Source: Spisula solida (lineage: Eukaryota; Mollusca; Bivalvia; Venerida; Mactridae). From it: a DNA stretch of 64,000 bases. This document shows, one piece after another, positions 35,501 through 45,103 of this stretch; position 1 is the first letter of the stretch; every line of letters starts with the position of its first letter. Both the position numbers and the translations under genes were made by a program. The stretch lies in assembly GCA_947247005.1 (NCBI GenBank), contig OX365952.1, forward strand, positions 29,328,222-29,392,221, given 5' to 3'. Under the pieces are notes generated by a model. That model ran no database searches. It saw nothing but the letters and a program-made list of their open reading frames with translations, and was not told the origin of the DNA.

Positions 35501-38500
35501 ACAATGCTTAGCCATGACATCAAAACTTGGTTATCAAAGTATAGCGTTTCCAGCAATCGGTACAGGAATATTGCAGTACCCGGTGGATTTAGTTTCTGCA
35601 GCCATGTTTGAAAGTGTGGAGTCCTTCAAATCAAACAATCCAAAAACATCTATAAAAACTGTCATGTTTGTTATTTATCCGAAAAACGATAAAGTCATGG
35701 AGGTAAGTAGTTTGTTTCTATCTTTTATTTGATGTGTAAGATATTATTTCACATATTTTTAAATCAGTAAGTCCCCATACTCTTAAAAGCATAATATTTA
35801 CTAGCTGTTTATTCATAATTCAAGTAAACGTATTCTTATAAAATGTATTGAGAGATAATATAGTTGTAATGCTAATTAAAAATTGATAAATGGGTTGTAT
35901 GACCGGATATTTGCTAAATATTATTATGTTTATGTTTATTTCCAATACATAAGACTTTACAGTCTATGAGTAATACAATTATTTACCATAAATTAAACAT
36001 GTTATGTCTCTCGTAAAGAGTGGAAAAGACATTTTGTGCTTTCCGCCAAACGGTCTGAACCATAACTCCGCCATTAGTTTACGTCTTGTTTTATAATCGC
36101 TTGTCATAAATGTTCCTCATCATGAGTTGACGAGTCGTGTGCACAACCAATGTCCGTATCTCACTGTCCGTCAAAGTCTCACTTAGAGGTCAAATTGTAT
36201 TATTATTCGGCTGTTCTGAGTAGGATTTTAAGATTTACTTGGCACAAATGTTCATGACCATTCGAATTTATAAAAGACAATAAATTGTAGCTGTAATACA
36301 TATGGCACTTATTCGATTGTCACTGTTATGGATAAAATGTCTGATTGGTATATAAATAGATGCCAAAAATATGAACGTTTTAAAAATGAATGCTTTTTTC
36401 TGCAATCGACTGTAGCTGGTTAGTTGCCTTGATGGTGAGATAGTCAAATGTTATCTGTGATTAATTTGTTTTCTTGTTTTTTTCAGGTATTTAAGAAAAA
36501 TGAGAGGGACTTGTGTATGTATTATCTTAAATTATAATTAAGAGTCGAGTGAATCGATAAGTGATCGCTTTTCTGATCGCTCTTTGTCCGTCCACAATTG
36601 CACGTGAACACATAATTGTGGACCAAGCTTTATGAAACTTTTAAAAATTACCATATATGAGGGGTGATCGTGAAGTTCGTACGAATTATTTATTTTTTGT
36701 TTACTATCAAGATGATCAACTTGATCGCAGTTGAATTGTAGACAGGAATAAAAAACTTTTGCGACAGTTAACGGTTCCATTGGCAAAGCTGCTATACCTG
36801 GTCTGCGCACACCAAAGTTGCTATATTTTTAGCTCACCTGTCATGAAGTGACAGAGTGAGCTTTTGTGATCACTCTTCGTCCGTCGTCCGTCCGTCCGTC
36901 GTCCGTCAACAATTTGCTTGTGTGGACACTAGAGGTCACAATTTTGACTTAATCTTTATGAAACTTGGTCACAATGATCATCTCAACAAAATCTAGGTCA
37001 AGTTCGATATTGGGTCATCCGGGGTCAATAACCAGGTCACAAGGTCAAATCGTAGAAAAACCTTGTGTAGACACTAGAGGTCACAATTTTGACTTAATCT
37101 TTATGAAACTTGGTCATAATGATCACCTCAACCAAATCTAGGTCAAGTTCGATATTGGGTCATCCAAGGTCAAAAACTAGGTCACAAGGTCAAATCATAG
37201 GAAAGGCTTGTGTAGTCACTAGAGGTCACAATTTTGACCTAATCTTTATGAAATTTGGTCAGAATGATCGTCTCAACAAAGTCTAGGCCAAGTTCGATAC
37301 TGGGTCATCCGGGGTCAAAAACTAGGTCACAAGGTCAAATCATAGAAAAACCTTGTGTAGTCCCTAGAGGTCACACTTTTGACCTAATCTGTATAAAACT
37401 TGGTCACAATGATCATCACAGCAAAATTTAGGTCAAGTTCGATATTGGGTTATCTGGGGTCAAAAACTAGGTCACAAGGTTAAATCATAGAAAAACCTTG
37501 TGTAGTCACTAGAGGTCACAATTTTGACTTAATCTTTTTGAAACTTGGTCACAATGATCATCTCAACAAAATCTAGGCCAAGTTCGATATTGGGTTATCC
37601 GGGGTCAAAAATTAGGTCACAAGGTCAAATCATAGAAAAACCTTGTGTAGTCCCTAGAGGTCACAATTTTGACTTAATCTTTATGAAACTTGGTCACAAT
37701 GATCATATCAACAAAATCTAGGTCAAGTTCGATATTGGGTCATCCGGGGTCAAAAACTAGGTCACAAGGTCAAATCATAGAAAAACCTTGTGTAGTCACT
37801 AGAGGTCACAATTTTGACTTAATCTTTATGAAACTTGGTCACAATGATCATCTCAACAAAATCTAAGTCAAGTTCGATATTGGGTCATCCGGGGTCAAAA
37901 ACTAGGTCACAAGGTCAAATCGTAGAAAAACCTTGTGTAGTCACTAGAGGTCACAATTTTGACCTAATCTTCATGAAACTTGGTCACAATGATCATCACA
38001 ACAAAATCCAGGTCAAGTTCGATATTGGGACATCCGGGGTCAAAAACTAGGTCACAAGGTCAAATCATAGAAAACCTTGTAGAGGTCACAATTTTGGCAT
38101 AATCCTTATAAAACTTGGTCAGAGTGATCATCTCAACAAAATCTAGGTCAAGTTTGATATTGCGTCATATGGGGCCAAGAACTAGGTCACTAGGTTGAAT
38201 CAGAGGTCTTACATGTACTGCTATAACAGGTGAGCGACCTAGGGCCTTTTGGGCCCTCTTGCTCATATTTCATTCTCCTGAAACAATGCCATTTGTAAAG
38301 TCTTCTATATGGCTAAAATTCAAGCAAAAATATCACATCATACGTAAACCCCATGAGGTAATTTCCGTAGGATATAATGATGTTTACTACATCCGCCCTA
38401 AAATTGGCGCTGTGTCAATGAAACGGAAGCAGCATCATGACGTCAACGGGTGACATTTAATTGAGGAGCGTAATCAAAATGTTGCAAATGTATACAAAAT

Positions 38501-40680
38501 CGGGGTCCCTTTTGATATTAGGTGGATTGGAGAAAACAAAATCACATGTATGTCGGTATTGGTCAGTGAAAAGTATGGCTTAGTCAGGAAAGTCAGTGAA
38601 AAGTCGAGGAATTTCATTTTCCCAACTAAGTACCAACTGATGATAGTGTAAATACGTCTCACCAAGTGTTCGTTTAACAATTATCACTTTAACTAATTGA
38701 TGCATATCCAATCAATGTGTTGTCTATTCGATATGTGTAAACATGTTTATTTTTGACATCAAGTAAACTTACAATCCGCTTACTGCGTGTATTTATACAT
38801 GTTTGTCTTAAAATAATGTATGGATGATAAGGTTTTTCTGCATTCCGGTTTACCCTGTCCGTGCAGTCCGGCTTTTACCTACCAATCTATTTTAGTACGC
38901 ATGCGCAGGCGATTTCTTATGCCCAGATAATACAAAATTCGATTCTTATAAGTTTTAATTGTATGTTGTATATATTGTATATATGTTATGTGTTTTTACT
39001 GGCTTTAATAAAAGCCCATTTACAACATACTCATGGTGTCTGTTTTAATTTCGTATTACAAGCTACGCAATCTTTCACACAGGAAAATCATCTGAGAGCC
39101 ATAAAACTCTATTTCTATTAGGCTTATTTACGTAAACATGTATGTTATATCATCTAACATACTGTTACATGATCTTGTAAGCTATATCGTCCTCTGTAAA
39201 CATACATGTTATATATGAGCCTTTCTCCAGGAAAACCGGAGTTAGGGACAAAAATATTAAAATCAACGCTCATGTAGATGTTTACACTGTGCAATATGAA
39301 TATGTAGTAATCACCATGTAAGATCTACTCTTTGCCGCGAGGCTGCTATTATTGATGACACAAAATAAATTTATTCTTGAAATTGATGCTTGTAAATGAT
39401 AAATTAAATGTATTTGTACATCAATAAAATTAGTTTACTGACGACTTGAATTTGGCAAAAAATCACCCACGAATGTCCTAATTTATTGTAAACTGGTTGA
39501 TTTTTTATGTAGAATTATATAGCGAAAATGTCAACACGTACGGCGCAAAATACTTGCATAGAGTATCTCAGTACTTTCGAAATTCGATATACTTTGGGTT
39601 GCTAAAACAGGAGTTTCGACTGTACATTGTACTTGAATATGTAGGTCGCAATTAAAAACAGGTTTTAAGTGTAAATCCTTTAAAAGACATCTCTGAACGA
39701 CCACTGAATGAATCATGACCAAACTACATATGAATTATCCTCTTCAAACGACAGTGTCAACCAGTCAACCGACTACTGGAATGATACCTGGATTGTACTC
39801 TTTCAATGATTTTTAAACTAGTTCAGGGCTGCTGGTCACAATGTTAATCTTGCAATATGTAGACGGTCTCGGGGGGAGCGGTATAGGGCCATTTTAGCCG
39901 GCTTGTTCGCTTAACAGATGCAAATCATCTTTATGTTTTAGTTTTTGTTCAGTTTGTAGATGATCCTCTATAATGTTGAAGATTTGCTTTTCAGACAACT
40001 CATTGAGTTTAAAACACAACATAAAAAAGAAAAAGACAACATTGACTGTGTTGGGTATGGTAGGTAGTGTGAATGCTACCATGAAACAGATACATGAACT
40101 GATGGAGCAGGCGAAGATAGATCCAAATGAAATGATAGAGAAACTGGTTGAAGGCTTTACCAGGATGGTTTATATGATTTGGAGTACATTTTACTCCAGC
40201 AATCATGACACATCTGACATTGAGAGAGTTGAGTGGAAGCATGATGAGAATCGTGCAGTGTTACGATTGAAGGGAAAGAGAAATGTTCTTGAAACATTGA
40301 TTTGCAGAATTATTGTTCAAAGGGATGAGATTACAAGCAAGTACCTGAAGCAACTTAACTTTCCTGATATAGATCCCGAAATTGTTGTGTCCGCTTTAGA
40401 GGCTGCATGTTCCAAACATGATGAACATTGGTGTATGTACGTGTATGACTGCTATATGAGAATGACATATCTGTGTGGACAGACTGAGAGAGTGATTGCG
40501 TTTGAAAGAGATCTTAAAATAGAACTTAAACTCTTAAGTGGATTTAAAACAGACAAATCAAGCACAAAATTAGGTCAGACGAGTCAGAGTTTTGGTAATT
40601 ATGAGTTAGGAAAATATAAGAAAAACGAGGACGACAACACAGAAGGTTGTGGATCACTAGCCGGAGACGTGACGAAATAA
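23554..40680 (+). CDS. PARP14/PARP9-like macrodomain and KH-repeat protein lacking an ADP-ribosyltransferase domain
   Basis: Proposed exons are 23554-23715, 25182-26349, 26844-27182, 27921-27976, 30657-30899, 35481-35702, 36487-36514 and 39995-40680. All junctions are GT/AG and every phase matches (0,1,1,0,0,0,1). The total is 2904 nt, 967 residues plus stop. Order: polar N-tail (1-54), at least three KH-like segments (about 55-400), an eroded macro-like segment (about 400-556), a macrodomain (about 560-735) and a KH-like/helical C-terminus (741-967). In vertebrates, PARP14 and PARP9 combine KH/RRM-like repeats with macrodomains and an ART domain, and act in ADP-ribose signalling in immunity. 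Here TAA closes the last exon with no ART or WWE domain. The role as an ADP-ribose reader or regulator is inferred. The first exon is the least certain; extra exons upstream or in the 1.5-kb first intron are possible. Confidence 0.75.
25182..26349 (+). CDS. Macrodomain gene exon 2: KH-like repeats
   Basis: The acceptor is ..ttattgtag|ATCGTC and the donor is GCAG|GTAAGC (phase 1). The KH-like pattern of hydrophobic-G-hydrophobic followed by an amphipathic helix is visible in LKFVLSGTQSCIDLATIELS, in ICVYGFNQQSTWKACKLIES and in HVVNVKGEESVVESTDTFLK. These resemble the tandem KH-like modules preceding the macrodomains of PARP14. Substitution for the GxxG loop is common in that family and is seen here, so nucleic-acid binding cannot be assumed. 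Confidence 0.75.
26844..27182 (+). CDS. Macrodomain gene exon 3: eroded macro-like segment
   Basis: The segment reads VIVNVPLWNGGRTAVFIKFT, then a helix, then YNEILMMLEHRCDWPLENYI and VVQWLTSANENSKLHTVVLM. The order follows the C-terminal half of a macrodomain (V-hydrophobic-P-W, helix, central strand, GTG loop, helix, strand). The loop residues that bind ADP-ribose are gone: LEHRCDWPLE replaces the usual IGTGxxxxP. The acceptor is ambiguous, with cag at 26835-26837 or 26841-26843, both in frame. Confidence 0.55.
27689..27875. repeat. Foldback repeat in intron 3, 68-bp arms
   Basis: The arm at 27689-27756 (CACTGTTCAGTATTTCACTC..) pairs almost perfectly with 27808-27875 around a 51-base loop. 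It ends 45 bases before the exon 4 acceptor. Confidence 0.85.
27921..27976 (+). CDS. Macrodomain gene exon 4: first strand of the macrodomain
   Basis: A 56-nt exon with acceptor tctttttcag and donor AAG|GTTTGT. It encodes DIETELNVAVIPGELHNIK: the opening beta strand and the G-(D/E)-(I/L) turn of a macrodomain. It splices in frame to ANVLVNTT in the next exon. Confidence 0.7.
29011..29656 (+). mobile_element. Pearl-like 145-bp tandem-core element, copy C (intron 4)
   Basis: The 5' hairpin is truncated (TTACACAGTGACAGAGTGAG), followed by CCGT-type repeats and about four core units. One core unit has an internal deletion near 29290. The 3' hairpin is intact (AGGGCCCTTTGGGCCCTCTT). Confidence 0.8.
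30657..30899 (+). CDS. Macrodomain gene exon 5: ADP-ribose-binding loop 1
   Basis: The acceptor is tttattgcag and the donor ATTCAG|GTACGA (phase 0 both ends, 81 codons). It encodes ANVLVNTTGKDLDLSVGKVS followed by NTLLKAAGKALQNECLEKYP and a YKLHSHKVFHITL strand. The conserved Asn of 'VN(A/T)(A/T)N' is kept. The Gly-rich GGGV stretch is SVGKV instead. Confidence 0.85.
31208..31285 (+). repeat. tRNA-like sequence in intron 5
   Basis: It has an A-box-like TTAGTCGAATGGATAACC and a B-box-like GGTTCGACACC, with an overlong middle. This is a tRNA-derived relic rather than a functional tRNA gene. Confidence 0.35.
31794..32596 (+). mobile_element. Pearl-like 145-bp tandem-core element, copy D (intron 5)
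   Basis: An intact 5' hairpin (AGCTCACCTGTCACAAAGTG..) and a CCGT run precede about five core units. The 3' end is AGGGCCCTTTTGGCCCTCTT. Confidence 0.85.
33308..33390 (-). repeat. tRNA-like sequence in intron 5
   Basis: On the minus strand it has the B-box AGGTTCGATCCCCAC and a weak A-box-like upstream segment. No clean cloverleaf forms. Confidence 0.3.
33890..33966 (+). repeat. tRNA-Arg-like sequence
   Basis: The A box TGGCCCAATGG is a perfect consensus match. A CTTCT anticodon context and the B box GGTTCGATCC follow. The acceptor stem is not convincing, so it is a pseudo-tRNA or SINE head. Confidence 0.4.
34597..34670 (-). repeat. tRNA-like sequence
   Basis: On the minus strand CTGGCTCAATCGGTAGAG (A box/D arm) and GGGTTCAAGCCC (B box/T arm) are clear. 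The anticodon arm is poor, and the acceptor stem pairs only partly. Confidence 0.45.
35481..35702 (+). CDS. Macrodomain gene exon 6: ADP-ribose-binding loop 2
   Basis: The acceptor is gcattttcag and the donor GAG|GTAAGT, 74 codons in phase 0. It encodes YQSIAFPAIGTGILQYPVDL, the canonical macrodomain diphosphate loop. SIKTVMFVIYPKNDKVME, the last strand, follows. This is the clearest family signature in the gene. Confidence 0.9.
36487..36514 (+). CDS. Macrodomain gene exon 7: 28-nt microexon
   Basis: The acceptor is ttttttcag and the donor TTGT|GTATGT. It encodes VFKKNERDL plus one base, which joins AC of the next exon to make Tyr. Support comes from exact phase agreement on both sides; without it the frame stops within 17 codons. 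Confidence 0.6.
36831..38261 (+). mobile_element. Pearl-like 145-bp tandem-core element, copy E (intron 7, about 9 units)
   Basis: This is the longest plus-strand copy. It has an intact 5' hairpin (36831-36862), a run of CCGT/CGTC repeats (about 36882-36907) and regular 145-bp units. The 3' hairpin AGGGCCTTTTGGGCCCTCTT ends at 38260. Seven units keep a perfect AGGTCACAAGGTCA. Confidence 0.9.
38262..39994 (+). other. Remainder of intron 7
   Basis: No exon or repeat boundary was recognised. A degenerate 'agggccattttagccggctt' at about 39885 resembles the 3' terminus of a pearl-like element. Confidence 0.4.
39995..40680 (+). CDS. Macrodomain gene terminal exon
   Basis: The acceptor is gcttttcag. 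It encodes a basic start (KHNIKKKKTTLTVLG) and a helical segment. A KH-like strand-helix unit follows (VEWKHDENRAVLRLKGKRNV), then a long helical region and a polar tail ending GSLAGDVTK and TAA. No PARP signature (H-Y-E triad context) is present before the stop. Confidence 0.8.
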
Positions 40681-41416
40681 ATACTTTCAAGATGTTCATT
40701 TTGATTATGATCTTCATAAGAGTCTAGACGCTACCAATACAGATAAAAGAATAGAAGATGATGTTATACGAGGGCCATTCATAATGCAGTTCTTTGACAC
40801 GTATCACTGTAAAACATCTCTTAAAACAAGATTATGAACACATTTTCCCTAATACTTGTTTATATTCGTGATATTCAAACGAAATATAATGCAAAAGATA
40901 TTATCAAATAACAATTATATATCTCATTAGAATAATACACTATTGCTGGAACGCAGATATTTTAAACAACTTACACAACATTGGCATTTTGCAGTTGTTT
41001 GTAATTTTACATCCAAAATATTATTATATGGTATTAGTAATACTATCAATTAAAATGCTCGACATGAACATTAATTACAACACAAACCGATTACCTCATT
41101 GATGCTTACGCTGTAGTTTGTTTATGTTACAGATCAATCACGTGGGAATCGCATGACTCGTAAAACATGCTTTGAGGAAACTCCGCGCTATTTGCAATAA
41201 CACTTTCTATTACTAGTATACATATAATTAAACACATATAGATATTTGATTGGGTAAGAAAAGTTTACATGATACAACCAAACATGATGAGCTAAAAAGC
41301 TCGATAATAGTTCCCTTGGTGTAATTTCCTAATATTTTCCTTCTATTGAACTGCCTGCTTCCATTGTATTAATTATCTCCCTTTATTTAATTTCCCTAAC
41401 ATCTTTCCTTCTATTT
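40681..41416 (+). other. 3' flank of the macrodomain gene
   Basis: AT-rich. It presumably contains the 3' UTR. No coding or repeat structure was recognised. Confidence 0.35.
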
Positions 41417-42096
41417 AGCTCACCTGTCACAAAATGACAGAGTGAGCTTTTGTGATCACTTTTCGTCCGTCGTCCGTCCGTCCGTCAACAATTGGGTTGT
41501 GTCCTCTCTAGAGATCATAATTTTAACATAATCTTTATGAAACTTGGTCACAATGATCATTTCAACAAAACCTAAGTCAAGTTCGATATTGGTCCATCTG
41601 GTGTCAAAAACTAGGTCACAAGGTCAAATCATAGAAAACCCCTTTGTAGTCACTAGAGGTCATAATTTTGACCTAATCTTTATGAAAATTGGTCACAATG
41701 ATTATCTCAGCAGGATCTAGGTAATGATTTATATTGGGTCATTCAGGGTCAAAAACTAGGTCACTAGGTCAAATCATAGAAAAACCTTCTGTTGTCACTA
41801 GAGGTCACCATTTTAGCCTCATCTTTATGAAAATTTGTCACAATGGTTATTTTAACGCAATCTAGGTCAAGTTTGATATGGGTCATCCTGGGTAAAAAAC
41901 TAGGTCACAAGATCAAATCATAGGAAATCCTTTTGTAGTCACTATAGGTCACCATTTTAGCCTCATCTTTATGAAAATTGGTCACAATAATCATCTCAAC
42001 AAAATGTAGGTCAAGTGTGAGGTCACTAGGTCAAATCACAGGGCTTGCATGCACTACGACGACAGGTGAGCGACCTAGGGCCCTTTGGGCCCTCTC
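41417..42096 (+). mobile_element. Pearl-like 145-bp tandem-core element, copy F
   Basis: The 5' hairpin (AGCTCACCTGTCACAAAATG..) and CCGT run precede about four core units. The 3' hairpin is AGGGCCCTTTGGGCCCTCTC. It lies downstream of the macrodomain gene in the same orientation. Confidence 0.85.
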
Positions 42097-42426
42097 GTTC
42101 TTTCTAGTCCTGTTTCTATTTAACATCGTTTGTAACAAACATATACGGTGGGGATGGCCATGTAATCATGGCTCTTGTTTACTATTGCTAAATTTAGCCC
42201 GATCAATTTATGTTTGTCCAACTATAGTTGCAATTCAAAAATGCATAAATAAAACGCGTGGTTTATTGATTATCATCATACACGTTTCATTTCATGAATA
42301 TTTACTGTTACCAAGATTTTAACGTTTTTGTCCGCCCAGTTATGTCATTTAAATCATAAACATATAATTTGCTATATTTTATGGCTATGGCATTTTATAA
42401 ATAAATGCACTTTTTGAATTCAACAC

Positions 42427-43103
42427 ATTGTGTTTTGCTTAAGAAATAAAAATCTGTTCGCATATTTTGTCGGTGAATAAAACATGGGCAGGAGTTCGGA
42501 TGCTACGCACTCGTGATTTAATTTTCCGCATCCGAACGAGTGTCCGTGTTTTATTTACCGACAAAATACTAGAACAGTTTTTATTTCGATTCTAAATACG
42601 ATAATATCCCGCACTATTTAACTGCTCGCATTCCATTTTCACCCATTTGACATTTAACATAATTCCACGCTGAAATTGAGTGGCTTATTAGCTGGTACAA
42701 TTACCTCCCTCGTTAATGAAAACGACCTTCGTAATTTTCTGAAGGAAATAACACATTTTAAACATTGAAACAATTTTAATAACACGAGTATAGTGTATCT
42801 ATTTCATGAAATGAAAAATATAAATGAATTGATTATCTGAAGATTTTATGAATCTTAATTTCGAGAGTATATTGGAGTTTCTAAAAATAGATGCGCCATA
42901 GCTGTAACACTGGATACTCGTGCAACTCGTGGTCCGTTGGAGTTTTTACTATAAAGTTTACGTTCATTCATTCATAAATATGTCACGTGATACAGGGCGT
43001 AAATAGTAACAGCCAATTTGATACCATGTTTTATTGCGGTAATAATACATGGCCTGGTCTGCTCTATGTTTATATGGATTAATCCGCAGATCGTGTTAGA
43101 ATG
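42427..43103 (-). mobile_element. Dispersed element X, copy 2 (inverted relative to copy at 22098)
   Basis: The palindrome end (about 42466-42564) is followed by the body and the AATCCGCAGATCGTGTTAGA terminus. It aligns over its length with 22098-22772 on the opposite strand, apart from small indels. Confidence 0.7.
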
Positions 43104-44454
43104 TTCTTTATTCCATACAAGTTCGACCCAGCTTGGGACTGCATATCCCAGATCTTGAACAATACATAGAATAAAGATATGGTAATATATGTTAATCAAG
43201 TATGAACTAATTCTTATTAAGTATGTTGATAAATTTATAGCAAGTGTGTATGAAGAAATTTGAATTATTATCACAAAAAATAGAACATACACACTTTGTA
43301 AACACAGTGTGGACAGGAACGAAATGTTTTGGCTAAGAACGCAAGTAAATTTCTGTCAAAACAAAGTTAAAAACTACCGTGAGTATTTTATTCTTTGACC
43401 AATTTTAACGGGACATCATCGACGTTCAAGCCGAGAACGAGTACTGTCTATGCCTAACATTTTTGTGCAAAATGCCAAATCTTTTGCTCGAAACCGACTC
43501 AACTGCCTGGAAAAAGATAATGATAATAATAATCGACGAAAAACTGAACATTTAACTCCGAAAGCTTGTCGTCTCAGTCAGTCAAACAAATCCGGAGCAA
43601 GAATCAAAAGACAAGAACATACCAAACTAACGACCACAAACCACAAGGACAACCTACAACATATACACAGTTCATGCAATTTTGTAAGCCTTACGCTGAC
43701 AACGAAATTGCTGAAGGATCAAAACCTCTTTTATTATTTTACAAAACTAGGATATACTTTTTATACTAAAGATTATGTGCTTTTTACGTTTTTTATCTGT
43801 TTGGTTTTTAATACTTTTGTAATGTTTTAAATGTTAACTGTAGGTAATTGTAATGCATCATGAATGCTTTATGATATCTATCTAATCAGTCCATAATACC
43901 TAGATTACGGTAATAATTAATTTTTTTCCGGTGCAGTTTTTTTTCTAAAATGCACCAAGTTTTGTTAAGATAATTGTGTAAATATACTTTTATTTTTCTT
44001 ACACTCATCATCTCAAACACTTACACTATTAAACTTTGGACTTTTTAGATAGTTTTCAATTTGGTTTTGTAAAACAGTTGTTTCTTATACGAACTTTGGC
44101 CGGAATAAGCAACATATTTTAGCTATCTATTTATGAATATTCAGGATTACGGCGCCAGTAAGCTAAAATCCACTGTTGCTAAGGTAAAACTAAATACGCA
44201 TAGGAGGGGTTTCATCGTTTTCACGCAAATTAAAACCCTCACAGTTTTCATGTCAGCGAACGTAATGTGATGAAAAAATATTTGGTGTCACCTAATGATG
44301 ATGACGTCATACACGGATTGTGTTGTTATACCGTATGTAACGTGACGCACGTGTTAGGGTTCCGTAATAGCAAAACTGGTAAAATACTAGAGCTATCACT
44401 GCAGTGATGAATTATACCCCAGCAGCACTGCCTTGACACAGGAATATAATTTAA
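43104..44454. other. Unassigned region with a fragment related to 46616-46810
   Basis: The stretch 43600-43740 (..agacaagaacataccaaac..) and 46655-46800 share blocks such as 'acaaggacaacc/acaaggacgacc' and 'gaaattgctgaagg/gaaatcgcagaagg'. This indicates two diverged copies of an unknown repeat, possibly once coding. Open frames at 43450-43830 are not recognisable. Confidence 0.4.
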
Positions 44455-44690
44455 TTTTATTTCATTTTTTAAATCCAGAAAGAAACAATAAAGTTACAGA
44501 GCGGAAACGACTTGCATGACTATATAGGGACCTGGGTGACCGTCTTGATGTGGTGAACATTTGTTTCAAGCAATTTTCAAATCCAGTAAGAAACGACAAA
44601 GTTACAGAGCGGACACGATTTTGACCAACCAACCAACATGGTGACTCCCATATACCCCCTCCAAACTTTGTGTGCGGGGTTCAATTATCG
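44455..44690. repeat. Pearl-like element fragment (third family)
   Basis: Two diverged units contain 'aaatccagaaagaaac' and 'aaagttacagagcgga'. They are followed by an ACCA run (gaccaaccaaccaac) and a terminal 'tataccccctccaaac..gtgcggggtt' hairpin-like end. Confidence 0.5.
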
Positions 44691-45103
44691 ATAAAATATT
44701 CATTTTTAAGGAAAACAACCAATAATGAAGTGGTGCACGAAATATAATTTATGTAGATAATGATAATAGTAGTATTTAAAAATTGATAGAAAAGGGCAAG
44801 TTATATAACGCGAAGTTACCGTAAAGTGACATCAACGTCAGACCTCCGTACATAGAATTGAATGTTGTTCTGACGAAATTACTTAGGATGGCTAACGTGA
44901 TTCACGTAACTGCTTGGTATTGCGTTGGCGAAGATGTATAAATATAAAGGATGTCGTTCTGACTTTTGTTAACTGATACAGTGGGATCAATGGAGTGTTG
45001 TCGTCAAATTGATAATCGTGTAAATCAGATTTACGTTTGCATTAATTAGGTTGCCCCACCTACGTAACGTCAAAAGGTGAGGCACAATCGAAAACGGCGA
45101 AAC

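Noticed and set aside
36488..36537. Exon 7 as the terminal exon (VFKKNERDLCMYYLKL stop)
   Set aside because: A GTATGT donor after 28 nt gives exact phase agreement with a 686-nt exon encoding a KH-like domain, which is the better model. The short ending remains possible as an isoform.
36538..36810. Minus-strand 90-codon frame, and a 'ggggtgatcgtgaagttcg' stretch suggestive of a mariner terminus
   Set aside because: No matching opposite terminus or transposase motif could be found by eye. The left part looks like a decayed tandem-core 5' end.
38861..39121. 86-codon plus-strand frame
   Set aside because: Hydrophobic AT-rich composition, inside intron 7, with no signature.
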